Source: a virus. Taken from it: 22,534 nt of DNA. The translations under genes were made by a program, and so were the position numbers. Shown piece after piece: positions 1 through 7,599 of this stretch. The notes under the pieces were generated by a model. The model was not told where the DNA came from. It saw only the letters and a program-made list of their open reading frames with translations, and made no database searches. Location: positions 1 through 22,534 of IMG/VR virus record IMGVR_UViG_3300025890_000176; one strand, written 5' to 3'. The stretch's first letter is position 1. Each line of letters begins with the position of its first letter.

Positions 1-2
1 AA

Positions 3-266
3 GAGAACACCCTTAATCGTGAACATGAATATCTACTCGTAGAAGATAATGTAGACATTCTTAAAAACATTGTAAAGAACAAGCAAAACAAGAACATCAA
101 GTTTAAAGATGGTTCTATGAAAGTTGACTTGTACACTGCATCAGCAATTACACAAGTGTTTGACAAAGTTAATCGTTCTAATCAACAAAAGATGAAAACT
201 ATGATTAATGGTAAAAAAGCACAGTTTATGAAAATTGCAGACTTTGCCTTATCCAAGGTAAAGTAA
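3..266 (+). CDS. C-terminal part of an unrecognised phage protein (5' truncated)
   Basis: An open frame enters from the window edge and ends at TAA 264-266, giving 87 residues without a start. The fragment is lysine- and asparagine-rich and mostly polar, with no membrane segment and no motif I can name. It reads as a compact helical C-terminal domain (for example the stretches EYLLVEDNVDILKNIV and KKAQFMKIADFALSKVK). The next gene begins two bases after its stop, so the two are probably co-transcribed. I do not recognise the family. Coding status is well supported by the open frame and the tight junction. Confidence 0.7.
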   Translation, partial: ENTLNREHEYLLVEDNVDILKNIVKNKQNKNIKFKDGSMKVDLYTASAITQVFDKVNRSNQQKMKTMINGKKAQFMKIADFALSKVK

Positions 267-267
267 A

Positions 268-717
268 TTGAAAACCTTTTTACAGTTTGAACAGTCGTAT
301 TCCTATGCGTTGGGAATGTACAAACCAATTGCAGATTTAAATGCTGCATCTGGTGAAGGACAACTAACCAAATCAGATTTGGACAACGTAGAGAAATATG
401 CAGACAGACTATATAAGAGTGTAGGAATTGACGTAGAATTCACTCGTCACTTTCTAGATAGAGTAAATGATGCACGAAACAAGAAACAGATTACTGTGGC
501 AGAGCTTATACGGATGTTTAAGCAGTCGTATAAGAAACATGGTAAGAAGATTGCTCAACTCGGCCCAGACGCCGAAGCAGTCTTAAACGATATGCAGACG
601 GATGTTAACATGCCGTTTGTATTAAAATGGGATGGTAAGGAACTAGACTTAGTTGCAAAGACAGTTATGAGAAAGAAATCATTTGCAACGTCTAACCCCA
701 AACTATCTTTTAAATAA
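268..717 (+). CDS. conserved T4-like marine phage protein of unknown function
   Basis: 149 residues. The start is TTG at 268, because it follows the previous stop by one base and an AAGG lies at suitable distance within the preceding gene's end; the first in-frame ATG would remove 16 residues. The segment from about residue 60 to the end (RHFLDRVNDARN, KYGKK-like KKHGKK, DMQTDVNMPFVLKWD, LVAKTVMRKKSF, TSNPKL) matches from memory a module widespread in T4-like cyanophages and pelagiphages, sometimes as the C-terminal domain of longer proteins. It is soluble and basic. The role is unknown; proximity to the lysis cluster may be only positional. Confidence 0.8.
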   Translation: MKTFLQFEQSYSYALGMYKPIADLNAASGEGQLTKSDLDNVEKYADRLYKSVGIDVEFTRHFLDRVNDARNKKQITVAELIRMFKQSYKKHGKKIAQLGPDAEAVLNDMQTDVNMPFVLKWDGKELDLVAKTVMRKKSFATSNPKLSFK

Positions 718-731
718 AAAAGGAGACAGAA

Positions 732-893
732 ATGAAAAATTGGATTAAATCAAGAATTGAAGAAAGAACTTCATGGGATGGAGCGGCTCTTATTGCTCTT
801 GGTGTAGTCATGCTCATTGCAAGTCCACTTGCAGACATAGCAGCTTACATTGCTATTCTATATGGTGCATGGACAATTTGGAAGTCTGAGTAA
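732..893 (+). CDS. small two-TM protein, candidate holin
   Basis: 53 residues (MKNWIKSR... to ...WTIWKSE), preceded by a strong AAGGAGA ribosome site at 719-725. After a short charged N-terminus (RIEERTSWDG) come two hydrophobic stretches, roughly residues 17-31 and 33-48, with almost no loop between them. That makes a membrane hairpin, the topology of small class II holins. It sits directly upstream of a TM/coiled-coil protein and the spanin pair, so a pore-forming lysis role is a reasonable inference. There is no direct homology evidence here. Its stop overlaps the next start by one base. Confidence 0.65.
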   Translation: MKNWIKSRIEERTSWDGAALIALGVVMLIASPLADIAAYIAILYGAWTIWKSE

Positions 894-991
894 TGTTCAA
901 GTGGTTTTTTAAATTGTGGAATTTTGAACATGAAGGCGACCTGTCAAAACACAGGTTGCATTCCACAAGATATGAGGATTTGTGCAAATGA
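893..991 (+). CDS. very small protein in the lysis cluster
   Basis: 32 residues starting at ATG 893, which shares its first base with the stop of the upstream gene (TAATG). The protein opens with an aromatic segment (MFKWFFKLWNF) followed by a polar tail with EGDLSKHRLHSTRYE. It ends at TGA 989-991, overlapping the next ATG at 988. The chain of 1- to 4-base overlaps supports translational coupling and a real gene despite the length. The amphipathic N-terminus could associate with membrane. Function unknown; I half-recognise the DLSKHR.HSTRYE tail from other marine phages. Confidence 0.5.
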   Translation: MFKWFFKLWNFEHEGDLSKHRLHSTRYEDLCK

Positions 992-1329
992 ATATGAAAT
1001 TTAGCATTGGTGTTTTAGTTGCAATTGTTTTACAGGTATCAGCATTTGTCTGGTGGACTGCTCAACAAGCACAAACTATTTCACAGTTGAATGAACAAGT
1101 ATCAGAATTGACAAGCAGGTTTGCTGTCGAAGATGATGTAAACATTAAACGTGACATTGAAGATTTGAAAGCAAAAACAAATGACATGGATAATTGGATT
1201 ACACAAAACTATGAGAATATTGAAGATTTGATTGGTTTTGCTACATTCACTGAAAATAGATGGGCAAATGAATATGCAAACGACCCCTCTTATGAGAGAA
1301 AGTTTGGAACTAAGGCGCCTAAAGAATGA
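988..1329 (+). CDS. single-TM coiled-coil protein in the lysis cluster
   Basis: 113 residues from ATG 988; a GTG six bases upstream is in frame, but the GAGG at 974-977 is better spaced for 988. Residues about 4-26 form one membrane segment ending in VWWTAQQAQ. A helical, heptad-like region follows (TISQLNEQVSELTSRF, then DVNIKRDIEDLKAKTNDMDNW), and the tail is polar. The topology is N-in/C-out, like many lysis accessory proteins. It overlaps the i-spanin start by four bases. It may be a second i-spanin-like or antiholin-type component, but nothing in the sequence decides this. Confidence 0.8.
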   Translation: MNMKFSIGVLVAIVLQVSAFVWWTAQQAQTISQLNEQVSELTSRFAVEDDVNIKRDIEDLKAKTNDMDNWITQNYENIEDLIGFATFTENRWANEYANDPSYERKFGTKAPKE

Positions 1330-1718
1330 TTAGACTATATGCAATATTGATTGTAGTTGGTTTGCTGGGTGGTGCAGCTTATGGTGCAAAATACTATTAC
1401 GACACCACTCAAGCAACTATTGCTACATTGCGTGATAACAACGCAAAACTAGAAGTTGCAAATGAAACAAACCAAGCAACTATTGAGAAGATGGGTGAGG
1501 ACTCAAGAAGATTGAATGAACTTACTAATCAACTTAATGCAGATTTACGCAAGTCTGAAGCATATGGTGATGAATTGCGTAATACTTTAAATAAACACAA
1601 CCTAACGCATCTTGCAAACAAGAAGCCAGGGTTGATTGAAAAGAGGATGCAGAATGCGACAGATAAACTTTGGGATGACCTTGAGTCTATTACTAGTGGC
1701 GACAATACTACTGAGTAG
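1326..1718 (+). CDS. i-spanin (Rz-like) candidate
   Basis: 130 residues. A single N-terminal transmembrane segment (about residues 3-20, rich in I, V, L, G and A) is followed by a long periplasmic helix with heptad character (about 27-90, including ATLRDNNAKLEVANETNQATIEKM split across heptads) and a basic/acidic tail. That is the classic inner-membrane spanin layout. Decisively, an outer-membrane lipoprotein gene starts inside its 3' end in another frame (1654) and runs on past it, the Rz/Rz1 overlap architecture. Spanins fuse inner and outer membranes at the last step of lysis of a Gram-negative host. Assignment is by topology and context, since spanins share little sequence. Confidence 0.75.
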   Translation: MIRLYAILIVVGLLGGAAYGAKYYYDTTQATIATLRDNNAKLEVANETNQATIEKMGEDSRRLNELTNQLNADLRKSEAYGDELRNTLNKHNLTHLANKKPGLIEKRMQNATDKLWDDLESITSGDNTTE

Positions 1719-2058
1719 TTGTTCCACTTTTAGACCAGAACCAGAAATTGTTATACAAACAAAGATAGTTGAAAAAACTATCCCAACGGTTCAGCATCCA
1801 AAACCAGTTCAATTGAACAAGGTTAAGATTTATGTTGTTTCTCCCGATGAGAACTATGATGAATTCATCACAGAGTATTCGGCGAAGAACGGTGCAGACT
1901 CATATATTGCGATAAGTGTGAAAGACTATGAAAACTTGTCTAAGAACTTTGCAGAACTTAGACGTTACATAGAACAACAAAAACAGATTATTGTATATTA
2001 TGAGAAAGCAGTTGCCCCTACCCCAGAGGAAGAGGACAACGATAATACAGGAGAATAG
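1654..2058 (+). CDS. o-spanin (Rz1-like) lipoprotein
   Basis: 134 residues from ATG 1654, chosen because AGAGG lies 8 bases upstream; a TTG at 1636 is also in frame. It begins within the i-spanin gene in a different frame, overlapping by 65 bases. The N-terminus is a lipoprotein signal: a hydrophobic run (LSLLLVATILL) ending in the lipobox LSSC, with the modified cysteine at residue 23. After it comes a proline-containing segment (FRPEPE, TIPTVQHPKPVQL), then a compact domain with YVVSPDENYDEF and a C-terminal helix. It is probably anchored in the outer membrane and complexed with the i-spanin across the periplasm. It is longer than lambda Rz1, resembling separated or partly overlapping spanins. 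Confidence 0.78.
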   Translation: MRQINFGMTLSLLLVATILLSSCSTFRPEPEIVIQTKIVEKTIPTVQHPKPVQLNKVKIYVVSPDENYDEFITEYSAKNGADSYIAISVKDYENLSKNFAELRRYIEQQKQIIVYYEKAVAPTPEEEDNDNTGE

Positions 2059-2061
2059 TAA

Positions 2062-2664
2062 ATGGAATATTTACAGCTTATAACATGGGACTTGATTGTC
2101 CATCTTGCAATGACATGGTGGCAGTTCACAGTGGTAGGAGTTCTTATCATTGTTGGATTTATAATCAATAAGTTTGATGATAAAGAAGGTACAAAACGTG
2201 TGGGATTTGAATACAAAGAAATGCCTCACATGAAACCAATCCCAATCCCAACAAAGGGAAAAGGATTCTGGAAAGCAATCTGGATGTGGTTGACAGGAAG
2301 TCGCCATTGGATTGTTGCAAAGGACTTTCATTACACACTAGATGCAGTTGAATATGTAATCCCCAAAGGATTTCAATTTGACGGAGCATCAATACCAAAG
2401 TTCCTACACACATGGTTATCACCAACAGGTGTATTGCTTATGGGTGGACTAGTACACGACTATGCTTACAAGTATGCAACCCTTAAAAGAAAAGGTAAAG
2501 GTACTTGGGGTAAGATGATACAGAAAGAAGCAGACGTTATTTTCAGAGATATTAATATTGAAATTAACGGATTCAAATTTCTAAACTATCTTGCTTACTG
2601 GGCGCTTAGACTTGGTGGCTTCGTTGCATGGAACGGACACAGAAAAGCAACTAAGAAGAAATAA
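2062..2664 (+). CDS. DUF1353 family membrane-anchored phage protein
   Basis: 200 residues. Hydrophobic segments occupy about residues 8-36 (one or two passes). The rest is a DUF1353-like domain recognised by the series WIVAKDFHY (83-91), VIPKGFQFDGASIP (99-112), HDYAY (132-136) and EADVIF (156-161), with histidine and acidic residues typical of this family. DUF1353 has no firm biochemical role; it recurs in tailed phages and prophages, often near tail or lysis genes. A GGAG site precedes ATG 2062, and the gene follows the o-spanin by three bases. The placement suggests an envelope function, which is inference. Confidence 0.8.
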   Translation: MEYLQLITWDLIVHLAMTWWQFTVVGVLIIVGFIINKFDDKEGTKRVGFEYKEMPHMKPIPIPTKGKGFWKAIWMWLTGSRHWIVAKDFHYTLDAVEYVIPKGFQFDGASIPKFLHTWLSPTGVLLMGGLVHDYAYKYATLKRKGKGTWGKMIQKEADVIFRDINIEINGFKFLNYLAYWALRLGGFVAWNGHRKATKKK

Positions 2665-2665
2665 T

Positions 2666-3121
2666 ATGGCTACTGTAAAGACGATTGAAACCGAAGTTGA
2701 ACTTTTAAAAAGAGAGGTGTCTGACATGAAGGGCATTCATGTTCGACTTGATTCTGCAATTGAAAAGATTGCAGAGGTATCATCGTCTTTACACACCATA
2801 ATGGCGGTGCATGAAGAAAAACTAATGAGACAGGAAGAAGCTTTGAACGAACAAGAAAAAGAATTCAAAACAACTGTTCTAGAATTGCACAGTAGAATTA
2901 CATCTAATGCTAAAGAAAACACCACTCAAATGAATGAGATGGAACGTAGACTAGTAGATGCCATGAGTGAACACAATAAGACTGAATCTGAACATTTCAG
3001 ACAGTTAAGAGAAGAATTATCAACCAGAGTAGGTGTTCTGGAAAAATGGAGATACGTCCTAATTGGGGGCTCCATAGTCATAGGTTTTGCATTAACGGAG
3101 ATACTTCCAGTACTTATGTAA
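2666..3121 (+). CDS. coiled-coil protein with C-terminal membrane anchor
   Basis: 151 residues from ATG 2666, one base after the preceding stop (an upstream in-frame start at 2591 would lie inside the DUF1353 gene and is unlikely). Most of the chain is a charged helix with heptad-like spacing (VETEVELLKREV-type pattern through EKLMRQEEALNEQEKEF). It ends in a single membrane span from about residue 130 (YVLIGGSIVIGFALTEILPVLM in two halves). A long coiled coil plus a C-terminal TM resembles XhlA-type lysis accessory proteins, though those are usually shorter. It is the last gene before the primase promoter. Confidence 0.75.
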   Translation: MATVKTIETEVELLKREVSDMKGIHVRLDSAIEKIAEVSSSLHTIMAVHEEKLMRQEEALNEQEKEFKTTVLELHSRITSNAKENTTQMNEMERRLVDAMSEHNKTESEHFRQLREELSTRVGVLEKWRYVLIGGSIVIGFALTEILPVLM

Positions 3122-3127
3122 AAACTC

Positions 3128-3156
3128 TTGACATTGACGGTGATTTCCTGTATATT
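3128..3156 (+). promoter_or_regulatory. sigma70-type promoter for the primase/RNR block
   Basis: TTGACA at 3128-3133, a 17-base spacer and TATATT at 3151-3156. The predicted transcription start, about 7 bases after the -10, falls at 3163-3164, which coincides with the primase ATG. The gap between the two genes is only 42 bases and is filled by this element. Confidence 0.6.
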
Positions 3157-3163
3157 ATGACAT

Positions 3164-4183
3164 ATGAATTATATCGATACAAAGTACATTTCCCTAATAT
3201 CCCCTCGTCTGAGGAACTTCAAGAGAAAGACTGATTATCTCTGGCAGTTCTCATGCCCGTACTGTGGTGACTCACAGAAGATACGGACTAAGGCAAGAGG
3301 GTTTATCTATAGAACAAAGAATGACCTTTTCTATAAATGTCACAACTGTTCTGTGGGTACAAATCTATCTAAATTGATAGAACATGTAGATTCAAATTTA
3401 CACAAGGAATATGTACTAGAACGGTACAAAGAAGGTCTTACTTCCAATGGTCGAGGGGATAAGACGCCTGGGGCAGGCATTAAGGCGCCTGACTTCAAGT
3501 TTAAGAAACCTGTGTTTCGTAAGTCACTGAAACTGGATTCGTTTTTGCAACTTGAAAAAAATCACCCTGCTATCAAATTTTTATCTGATAGATGCATCAG
3601 CGAAGAGCTCTGGAACGATATATATTTCTGTCCAAAGTTTTTTGAATATGTCAATGGACATGTTAAAGACAAGTTCCCCTCATTAAGTGGTGACCATCCA
3701 AGGATGGTAATTCCATTTAGGAAAGAGGATGGAGAGGTCTTTGCATTTCAAGGACGGGCATTTGGGGATGAACCCCAAAAATATATTACTATAATCTTGG
3801 ACAAAGAACATCCCAAGATTTTTGGATTAGATAGAGTTAACAAAGAACATACGGTGTATGTTGTTGAAGGCCCTATCGACAGTCTTTTTCTAAAGAACTG
3901 TATCGCAGTTGCACAGAGTGATTTGCGTGTTCCACAGTTCAAAGACAATGCGGTACTCGTTCCAGATAACGAACCTCGCAATGAACAGGTCTGTAAACAG
4001 ATTGAACGGTGTATCGATGAAGGATATAGTGTTTGCATCTGGCCACAGAGTATTTTAGAAAAAGATATAAACGACATGATTCTTTCTGGAAAGACTCCAG
4101 TAGAGATTCAAGAAATAATACATACTAACACCCACAAAGGATTGCAGGCAAAAACCGTTTTCAATTCTTGGAAGAAAATATAA
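3164..4183 (+). CDS. 61: DNA primase, T4 gp61 type
   Basis: 339 residues, close to T4 gp61. The N-terminal zinc-binding module has CPYC at 31-34 and CHNC at 59-62. The central TOPRIM-like core shows VYVVEGPIDS (231-240, catalytic Glu 235), LVPDNEPRN (265-273) and a downstream KDINDMI (300-306). It makes the RNA primers for lagging-strand synthesis at the phage fork with the gp41-type helicase, which is not in the window. There is no convincing ribosome-binding site in front of ATG 3164, and the predicted transcript start nearly coincides with the ATG, so translation may be leaderless or rely on upstream read-through. The 189-base frame overlapping its start is a shadow. Confidence 0.93.
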   Translation: MNYIDTKYISLISPRLRNFKRKTDYLWQFSCPYCGDSQKIRTKARGFIYRTKNDLFYKCHNCSVGTNLSKLIEHVDSNLHKEYVLERYKEGLTSNGRGDKTPGAGIKAPDFKFKKPVFRKSLKLDSFLQLEKNHPAIKFLSDRCISEELWNDIYFCPKFFEYVNGHVKDKFPSLSGDHPRMVIPFRKEDGEVFAFQGRAFGDEPQKYITIILDKEHPKIFGLDRVNKEHTVYVVEGPIDSLFLKNCIAVAQSDLRVPQFKDNAVLVPDNEPRNEQVCKQIERCIDEGYSVCIWPQSILEKDINDMILSGKTPVEIQEIIHTNTHKGLQAKTVFNSWKKI

Positions 4184-4204
4184 GCAAACAGGAGAACTAA
4201 AAAC

Positions 4205-6028
4205 ATGGCCCTTGAGAACGTAGTAACTTTCCCAAGTGCCGAGGGAACAACTGGTCTCGACCACCTCGGCATTCAAATAGACAGAACCAGAGACAAAGAT
4301 TTATCAGAACAAGCATACAAACTACTCAAGGATTATTATTGTAAAGATGAAGAACAATCACCCCAAGAAGCATACGCAAGAGCAGCAGTTGCTTATTGTC
4401 AAGGTGACTTAGAACTTGCACAAAGAATTTATGATGCAGTATCTAAAGGTTGGTTCATGTTTGCATCACCAGTATTATCAAACGCACCTAAGCCAGGCAA
4501 GAAAGCAAAGGCACTTCCTATTTCGTGCTTTCTAACTTATGTACCAGATTCACTTGAAGGACTAATCGACCATACTGCTGAGTTGCGTTGGTTATCAGTC
4601 AAAGGTGGTGGTGTTGGTGGACACTGGAATGATGTTCGTGCAATCTCTGATAAAGCACCAGGCCCTATGCCTTTTCTACACACGGTTGATGCAGACATGA
4701 CTGCTTATCGTCAAGGTAAAACTCGTAAGGGTTCTTATGCAGCATACATGGATATTTCACATCCAGACATTATTGAGTTTTTAAATATGCGTGTACCAAC
4801 AGGTGACGTAAATAGAAAGAACCTTAATCTACACCATGCAATCAATATCACTGATGATTTTATGAGAGCAGTAGAACGAGGTGAGATGTGGGACTTAAAA
4901 GACCCTAATGATGCAACTGTTAGAGAAACAATGCCTGCAAGAACTTTGTGGCAACAAATTCTAGAAGTAAGATATCGTACAGGTGAACCTTATCTTAATT
5001 TTATTGACACTGCGAATAGAGCATTACCACATACTATGAAAGCAAAAGGATTAAAGATACACGGTTCAAATCTATGTAACGAAATCCATCTTCCAACCTC
5101 AGAAGATAGAACTGCTGTTTGTTGTTTATCTTCATTAAACTTGGAGAAATATGATGAATGGAAAGAAACTTCTTTGGTTCGTGATCTTATACGTTTCTTG
5201 GACAATGTATTACAATTCTTCATTGATAACGCAGGCGATGAAATATCAAGAGCAAGATATTCCGCTACACAGGAACGTAGTTTGGGATTAGGTGCAATGG
5301 GGTGGCATTCACTGTTACACCAAAAAAGAATTGCATTTGATTCACACGAAGCAAGAGAACTTAATTGGGATGTTTTCAGAACAATTAAAGAAAAAGCAAA
5401 AGAAGAAACATTACAACTAGGACTTGAACGTGGTGAAGCACCAGATATGCAAGGTACAGGTAGACGTAATGCACATCTACTTGCAATTGCACCAAACGCT
5501 AATAGTTCTATTATTGTTTCTACTTCACCATCTATTGAACCATCAAAAGCAAATGCATATACACATCGTACTCGTGCTGGTTCACATTTAGTGAAGAATA
5601 AATATCTGGAACAAGAACTAAAGAAAGTAAAGAAAAATACTCAAGATGTTTGGTCAGATATTATCACTAATGGCGGTTCAGTCCAACACCTCGACTTCCT
5701 ATCAGAGAAAGTTAAAGAGGTATTCAAAACTGCAATCGAACTTGACCAAAATGTTCTGGTGGAACAAGCCGCAGACAGACAAGAGTTCTTGTGTCAAGGA
5801 CAATCACTAAATCTATTTTTCCCTGCTGGTGCAGATAAGAAAGAACTACATAAAGCACATTTCGCTGCATGGAAGTTGGGAACTAAAGGTCTATATTATC
5901 TAAGAACAGAAACATCACAACGTGCAGAAAACGTATCCCAAAAGGTTGCTCGTGATGCACTAAAAGATTTTGAATCTCAAGCCATAGAGGCACAATCACA
6001 AGAGGAGTGTGTAGCATGTCAAGGGTAG
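4205..6028 (+). CDS. nrdA: ribonucleotide reductase large subunit, class I, without ATP cone
   Basis: 607 residues, against about 760 for E. coli NrdA. It reduces ribonucleotides to deoxyribonucleotides for phage DNA synthesis. The active-site set is complete: Cys108 in PISC, Asn289-Leu-Cys291-Asn-Glu293 in the NLCNE motif, Cys306/307 in CCLSSLNL, and the radical-transfer pair Tyr564-Tyr565. A C-terminal Cys pair (CVAC, 602-605) can accept electrons from glutaredoxin. The protein starts almost directly at the catalytic domain; the N-terminal ATP-cone that gives dATP feedback inhibition is absent. A GGAG site precedes ATG 4205. The 3' end overlaps the next gene by 13 bases. Its reductant and partner subunit lie just downstream as one fused protein. 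Confidence 0.95.
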   Translation: MALENVVTFPSAEGTTGLDHLGIQIDRTRDKDLSEQAYKLLKDYYCKDEEQSPQEAYARAAVAYCQGDLELAQRIYDAVSKGWFMFASPVLSNAPKPGKKAKALPISCFLTYVPDSLEGLIDHTAELRWLSVKGGGVGGHWNDVRAISDKAPGPMPFLHTVDADMTAYRQGKTRKGSYAAYMDISHPDIIEFLNMRVPTGDVNRKNLNLHHAINITDDFMRAVERGEMWDLKDPNDATVRETMPARTLWQQILEVRYRTGEPYLNFIDTANRALPHTMKAKGLKIHGSNLCNEIHLPTSEDRTAVCCLSSLNLEKYDEWKETSLVRDLIRFLDNVLQFFIDNAGDEISRARYSATQERSLGLGAMGWHSLLHQKRIAFDSHEARELNWDVFRTIKEKAKEETLQLGLERGEAPDMQGTGRRNAHLLAIAPNANSSIIVSTSPSIEPSKANAYTHRTRAGSHLVKNKYLEQELKKVKKNTQDVWSDIITNGGSVQHLDFLSEKVKEVFKTAIELDQNVLVEQAADRQEFLCQGQSLNLFFPAGADKKELHKAHFAAWKLGTKGLYYLRTETSQRAENVSQKVARDALKDFESQAIEAQSQEECVACQG

Positions 6029-6231
6029 ATGAATATATAAAAGTTCGTGTCGGACAATTAAAAGAGGACATGGAGAAAGCATCAGATGAAATGGACAAAG
6101 CATGGTACAATCGTCTGATTCAAGAATTGGATTGGGTTGAACAAATGAATACAAAACCCACACACAATTGTTATATGGAGAAACCATATAATGTTACGAT
6201 AACAAGTTATAATGGTAGGAGCATAAGTTAA
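6016..6231 (+). CDS. small helical protein between nrdA and nrdB
   Basis: 71 residues from ATG 6016, chosen because AGAGGAG at 6001-6007 is ideally placed; a GTG at 6007 is in frame but lies on that site. The first half is a charged amphipathic helix (DEYIKVRVGQLKEDMEKAS, DEMDKAWYNRLIQEL); the tail is polar with an N-T-S pattern. It sits in the RNR operon with a 13-base overlap upstream and a one-base overlap downstream, so it is translated with both subunits. I do not recognise it; a role beside RNR is only suggested by position. Confidence 0.72.
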   Translation: MSRVDEYIKVRVGQLKEDMEKASDEMDKAWYNRLIQELDWVEQMNTKPTHNCYMEKPYNVTITSYNGRSIS

Positions 6232-7439
6232 TGAAAGTAGAAATTTATAGTAAGTCAAATTGTCCGTTTTGTGACAAAGCAAAACACTGGTTTAAATCTC
6301 ATGGATATGAGTATACAGAACATCGTATGGATAACGAAGAAGAAAGACTTGCCTTCTATCAAAGAGTTCCTAATGCTCGTTCAGTACCACAAATCTTTAT
6401 TGATGATAAACTAATTGGTACTTACGATGACTTTATGAAAGTTTCAGAGTCATTCGTAAAGAAAAAGGGTGGTGGACTTATGGAGTTTTCTGAAACCTAT
6501 AAACCATTCCATTATCCATGGGCAGTAGAAATTACAACAAGACATGAGAAGGTTCACTGGATTGAAGATGAACTTGATTTGTCTGAAGATGTTGCTGATT
6601 GGAAATCTGGTAAGACTTCTGTTATTGAAAGAGAATACATTACAAACATCCTAAGACTATTCACACAGTCAGATGTAGCAGTAGGACAGAATTACTTTGA
6701 CCAATTTATACCTAAATTTAAGAATAATGAAGTACGCAATATGCTTGGTTCATTTGCATCTCGTGAAGGTATCCACCAACGTGCATATGCACTTCTTAAT
6801 GAGACACTTGGGTTATCTGATGCCGAGTATCATGCCTTCCTAGAATATCAAGAGATGGCAGACAAGATTGAGTTTATGATGGATAGTGACCCTAACACAG
6901 TTCGTGGATTGGGACTATCACTTGCAAAATCTGTTATGAATGAAGGTGTGGCACTATTTGCATCATTCGTGATGTTGTTGAACTTCCAGCGTTTCGGTAA
7001 AATGAAAGGTATGGGTAAAGTTGTTGAGTGGAGTATTCGTGACGAATCAATTCACGTTGAGGGTATTGCAAAACTATTCAAAGCATACTGTGGTGAACAT
7101 CCTCGTATTGTAGATGATGAATTCAAATCTGCAATTTATGAGATGGCAAGACAAGCAGTTAAACTTGAAGATAAGTTTGTTGACCTTGCATATAAGTTAG
7201 GAGAAATTGAAGGACTAGAACAGTCTGAAGTAAAGACATATATAAGGTATATCACTGATAGAAGATTGCTTCAATTGGGGATGAAACCTAACTTCAAAGT
7301 GAAGGACAATCCCTTACCTTGGTTAGAGTGGGTACTTAACGGTGCAGACCACACTAACTTCTTTGAGAACAGAGTAACCGAATATGAGGTTGCTGGACTT
7401 ACAGGTAAGTGGGACGATGTTTACGAACAAGTAGCTTAA
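6231..7439 (+). CDS. nrdB: glutaredoxin-NrdB fusion, RNR radical subunit
   Basis: 402 residues. Residues 1-75 are a glutaredoxin: active site CPFC (11-14) and the cis-proline motif SVP (51-53). Residues from about 85 on are a class I ribonucleotide reductase beta subunit. By alignment from memory with E. coli NrdB, the di-iron ligands are Asp148, Glu179, His182, Glu238, Glu272 and His275, and the radical tyrosine is Tyr186 (motifs REGIHQRAY, NEGVALF and RDESIH). All are present, so a standard tyrosyl-radical di-iron enzyme is predicted. The fused domain would reduce the NrdA C-terminal Cys pair directly. The join is a short lysine/glycine linker (about 77-82) with no frame interruption, so this is a true fusion. 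Confidence 0.95.
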   Translation: MKVEIYSKSNCPFCDKAKHWFKSHGYEYTEHRMDNEEERLAFYQRVPNARSVPQIFIDDKLIGTYDDFMKVSESFVKKKGGGLMEFSETYKPFHYPWAVEITTRHEKVHWIEDELDLSEDVADWKSGKTSVIEREYITNILRLFTQSDVAVGQNYFDQFIPKFKNNEVRNMLGSFASREGIHQRAYALLNETLGLSDAEYHAFLEYQEMADKIEFMMDSDPNTVRGLGLSLAKSVMNEGVALFASFVMLLNFQRFGKMKGMGKVVEWSIRDESIHVEGIAKLFKAYCGEHPRIVDDEFKSAIYEMARQAVKLEDKFVDLAYKLGEIEGLEQSEVKTYIRYITDRRLLQLGMKPNFKVKDNPLPWLEWVLNGADHTNFFENRVTEYEVAGLTGKWDDVYEQVA

Positions 7440-7597
7440 TGATAAAAATTATTACATGCGAAGGCTGTGATGCAGTCTTTAAAATACAACATGACATGGA
7501 AGAAAGATTCTATCCAGTTGCTCATTGCCCCTTTTGTGGGGACAGACTAAATAGTGATAACGAAGATGATATCGAAGAGTTTGATGAAGATGAGTAG
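7439..7597 (+). CDS. small zinc-ribbon protein
   Basis: 52 residues from ATG 7439, which shares a base with the nrdB stop; an in-frame start at 7409 would extend into nrdB and is less likely. Two Cys pairs, CEGC (7-10) and CPFC (30-33), are spaced as in a treble-clef or zinc-ribbon fold. The tail is strongly acidic (residues 39-52, mostly D and E), which argues against simple DNA binding and suggests a protein partner or DNA mimicry. It is part of the RNR operon by overlap. Specific function unknown. Confidence 0.75.
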   Translation: MIKIITCEGCDAVFKIQHDMEERFYPVAHCPFCGDRLNSDNEDDIEEFDEDE

Positions 7598-7599
7598 TT

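Noticed and set aside
2071-2425. Several minus-strand ORFs opposite the DUF1353 gene
   Set aside because: They have no ribosome sites, low-complexity Cys/His/Leu-rich translations typical of antisense shadows, and a well-supported gene covers the same DNA. The same applies to the other minus-strand frames of the window.
3046-3234. 62-residue + strand frame across the primase promoter
   Set aside because: It overlaps the end of the coiled-coil gene and the start of gp61 in another frame, and gp61 has clear domain evidence; a shadow.
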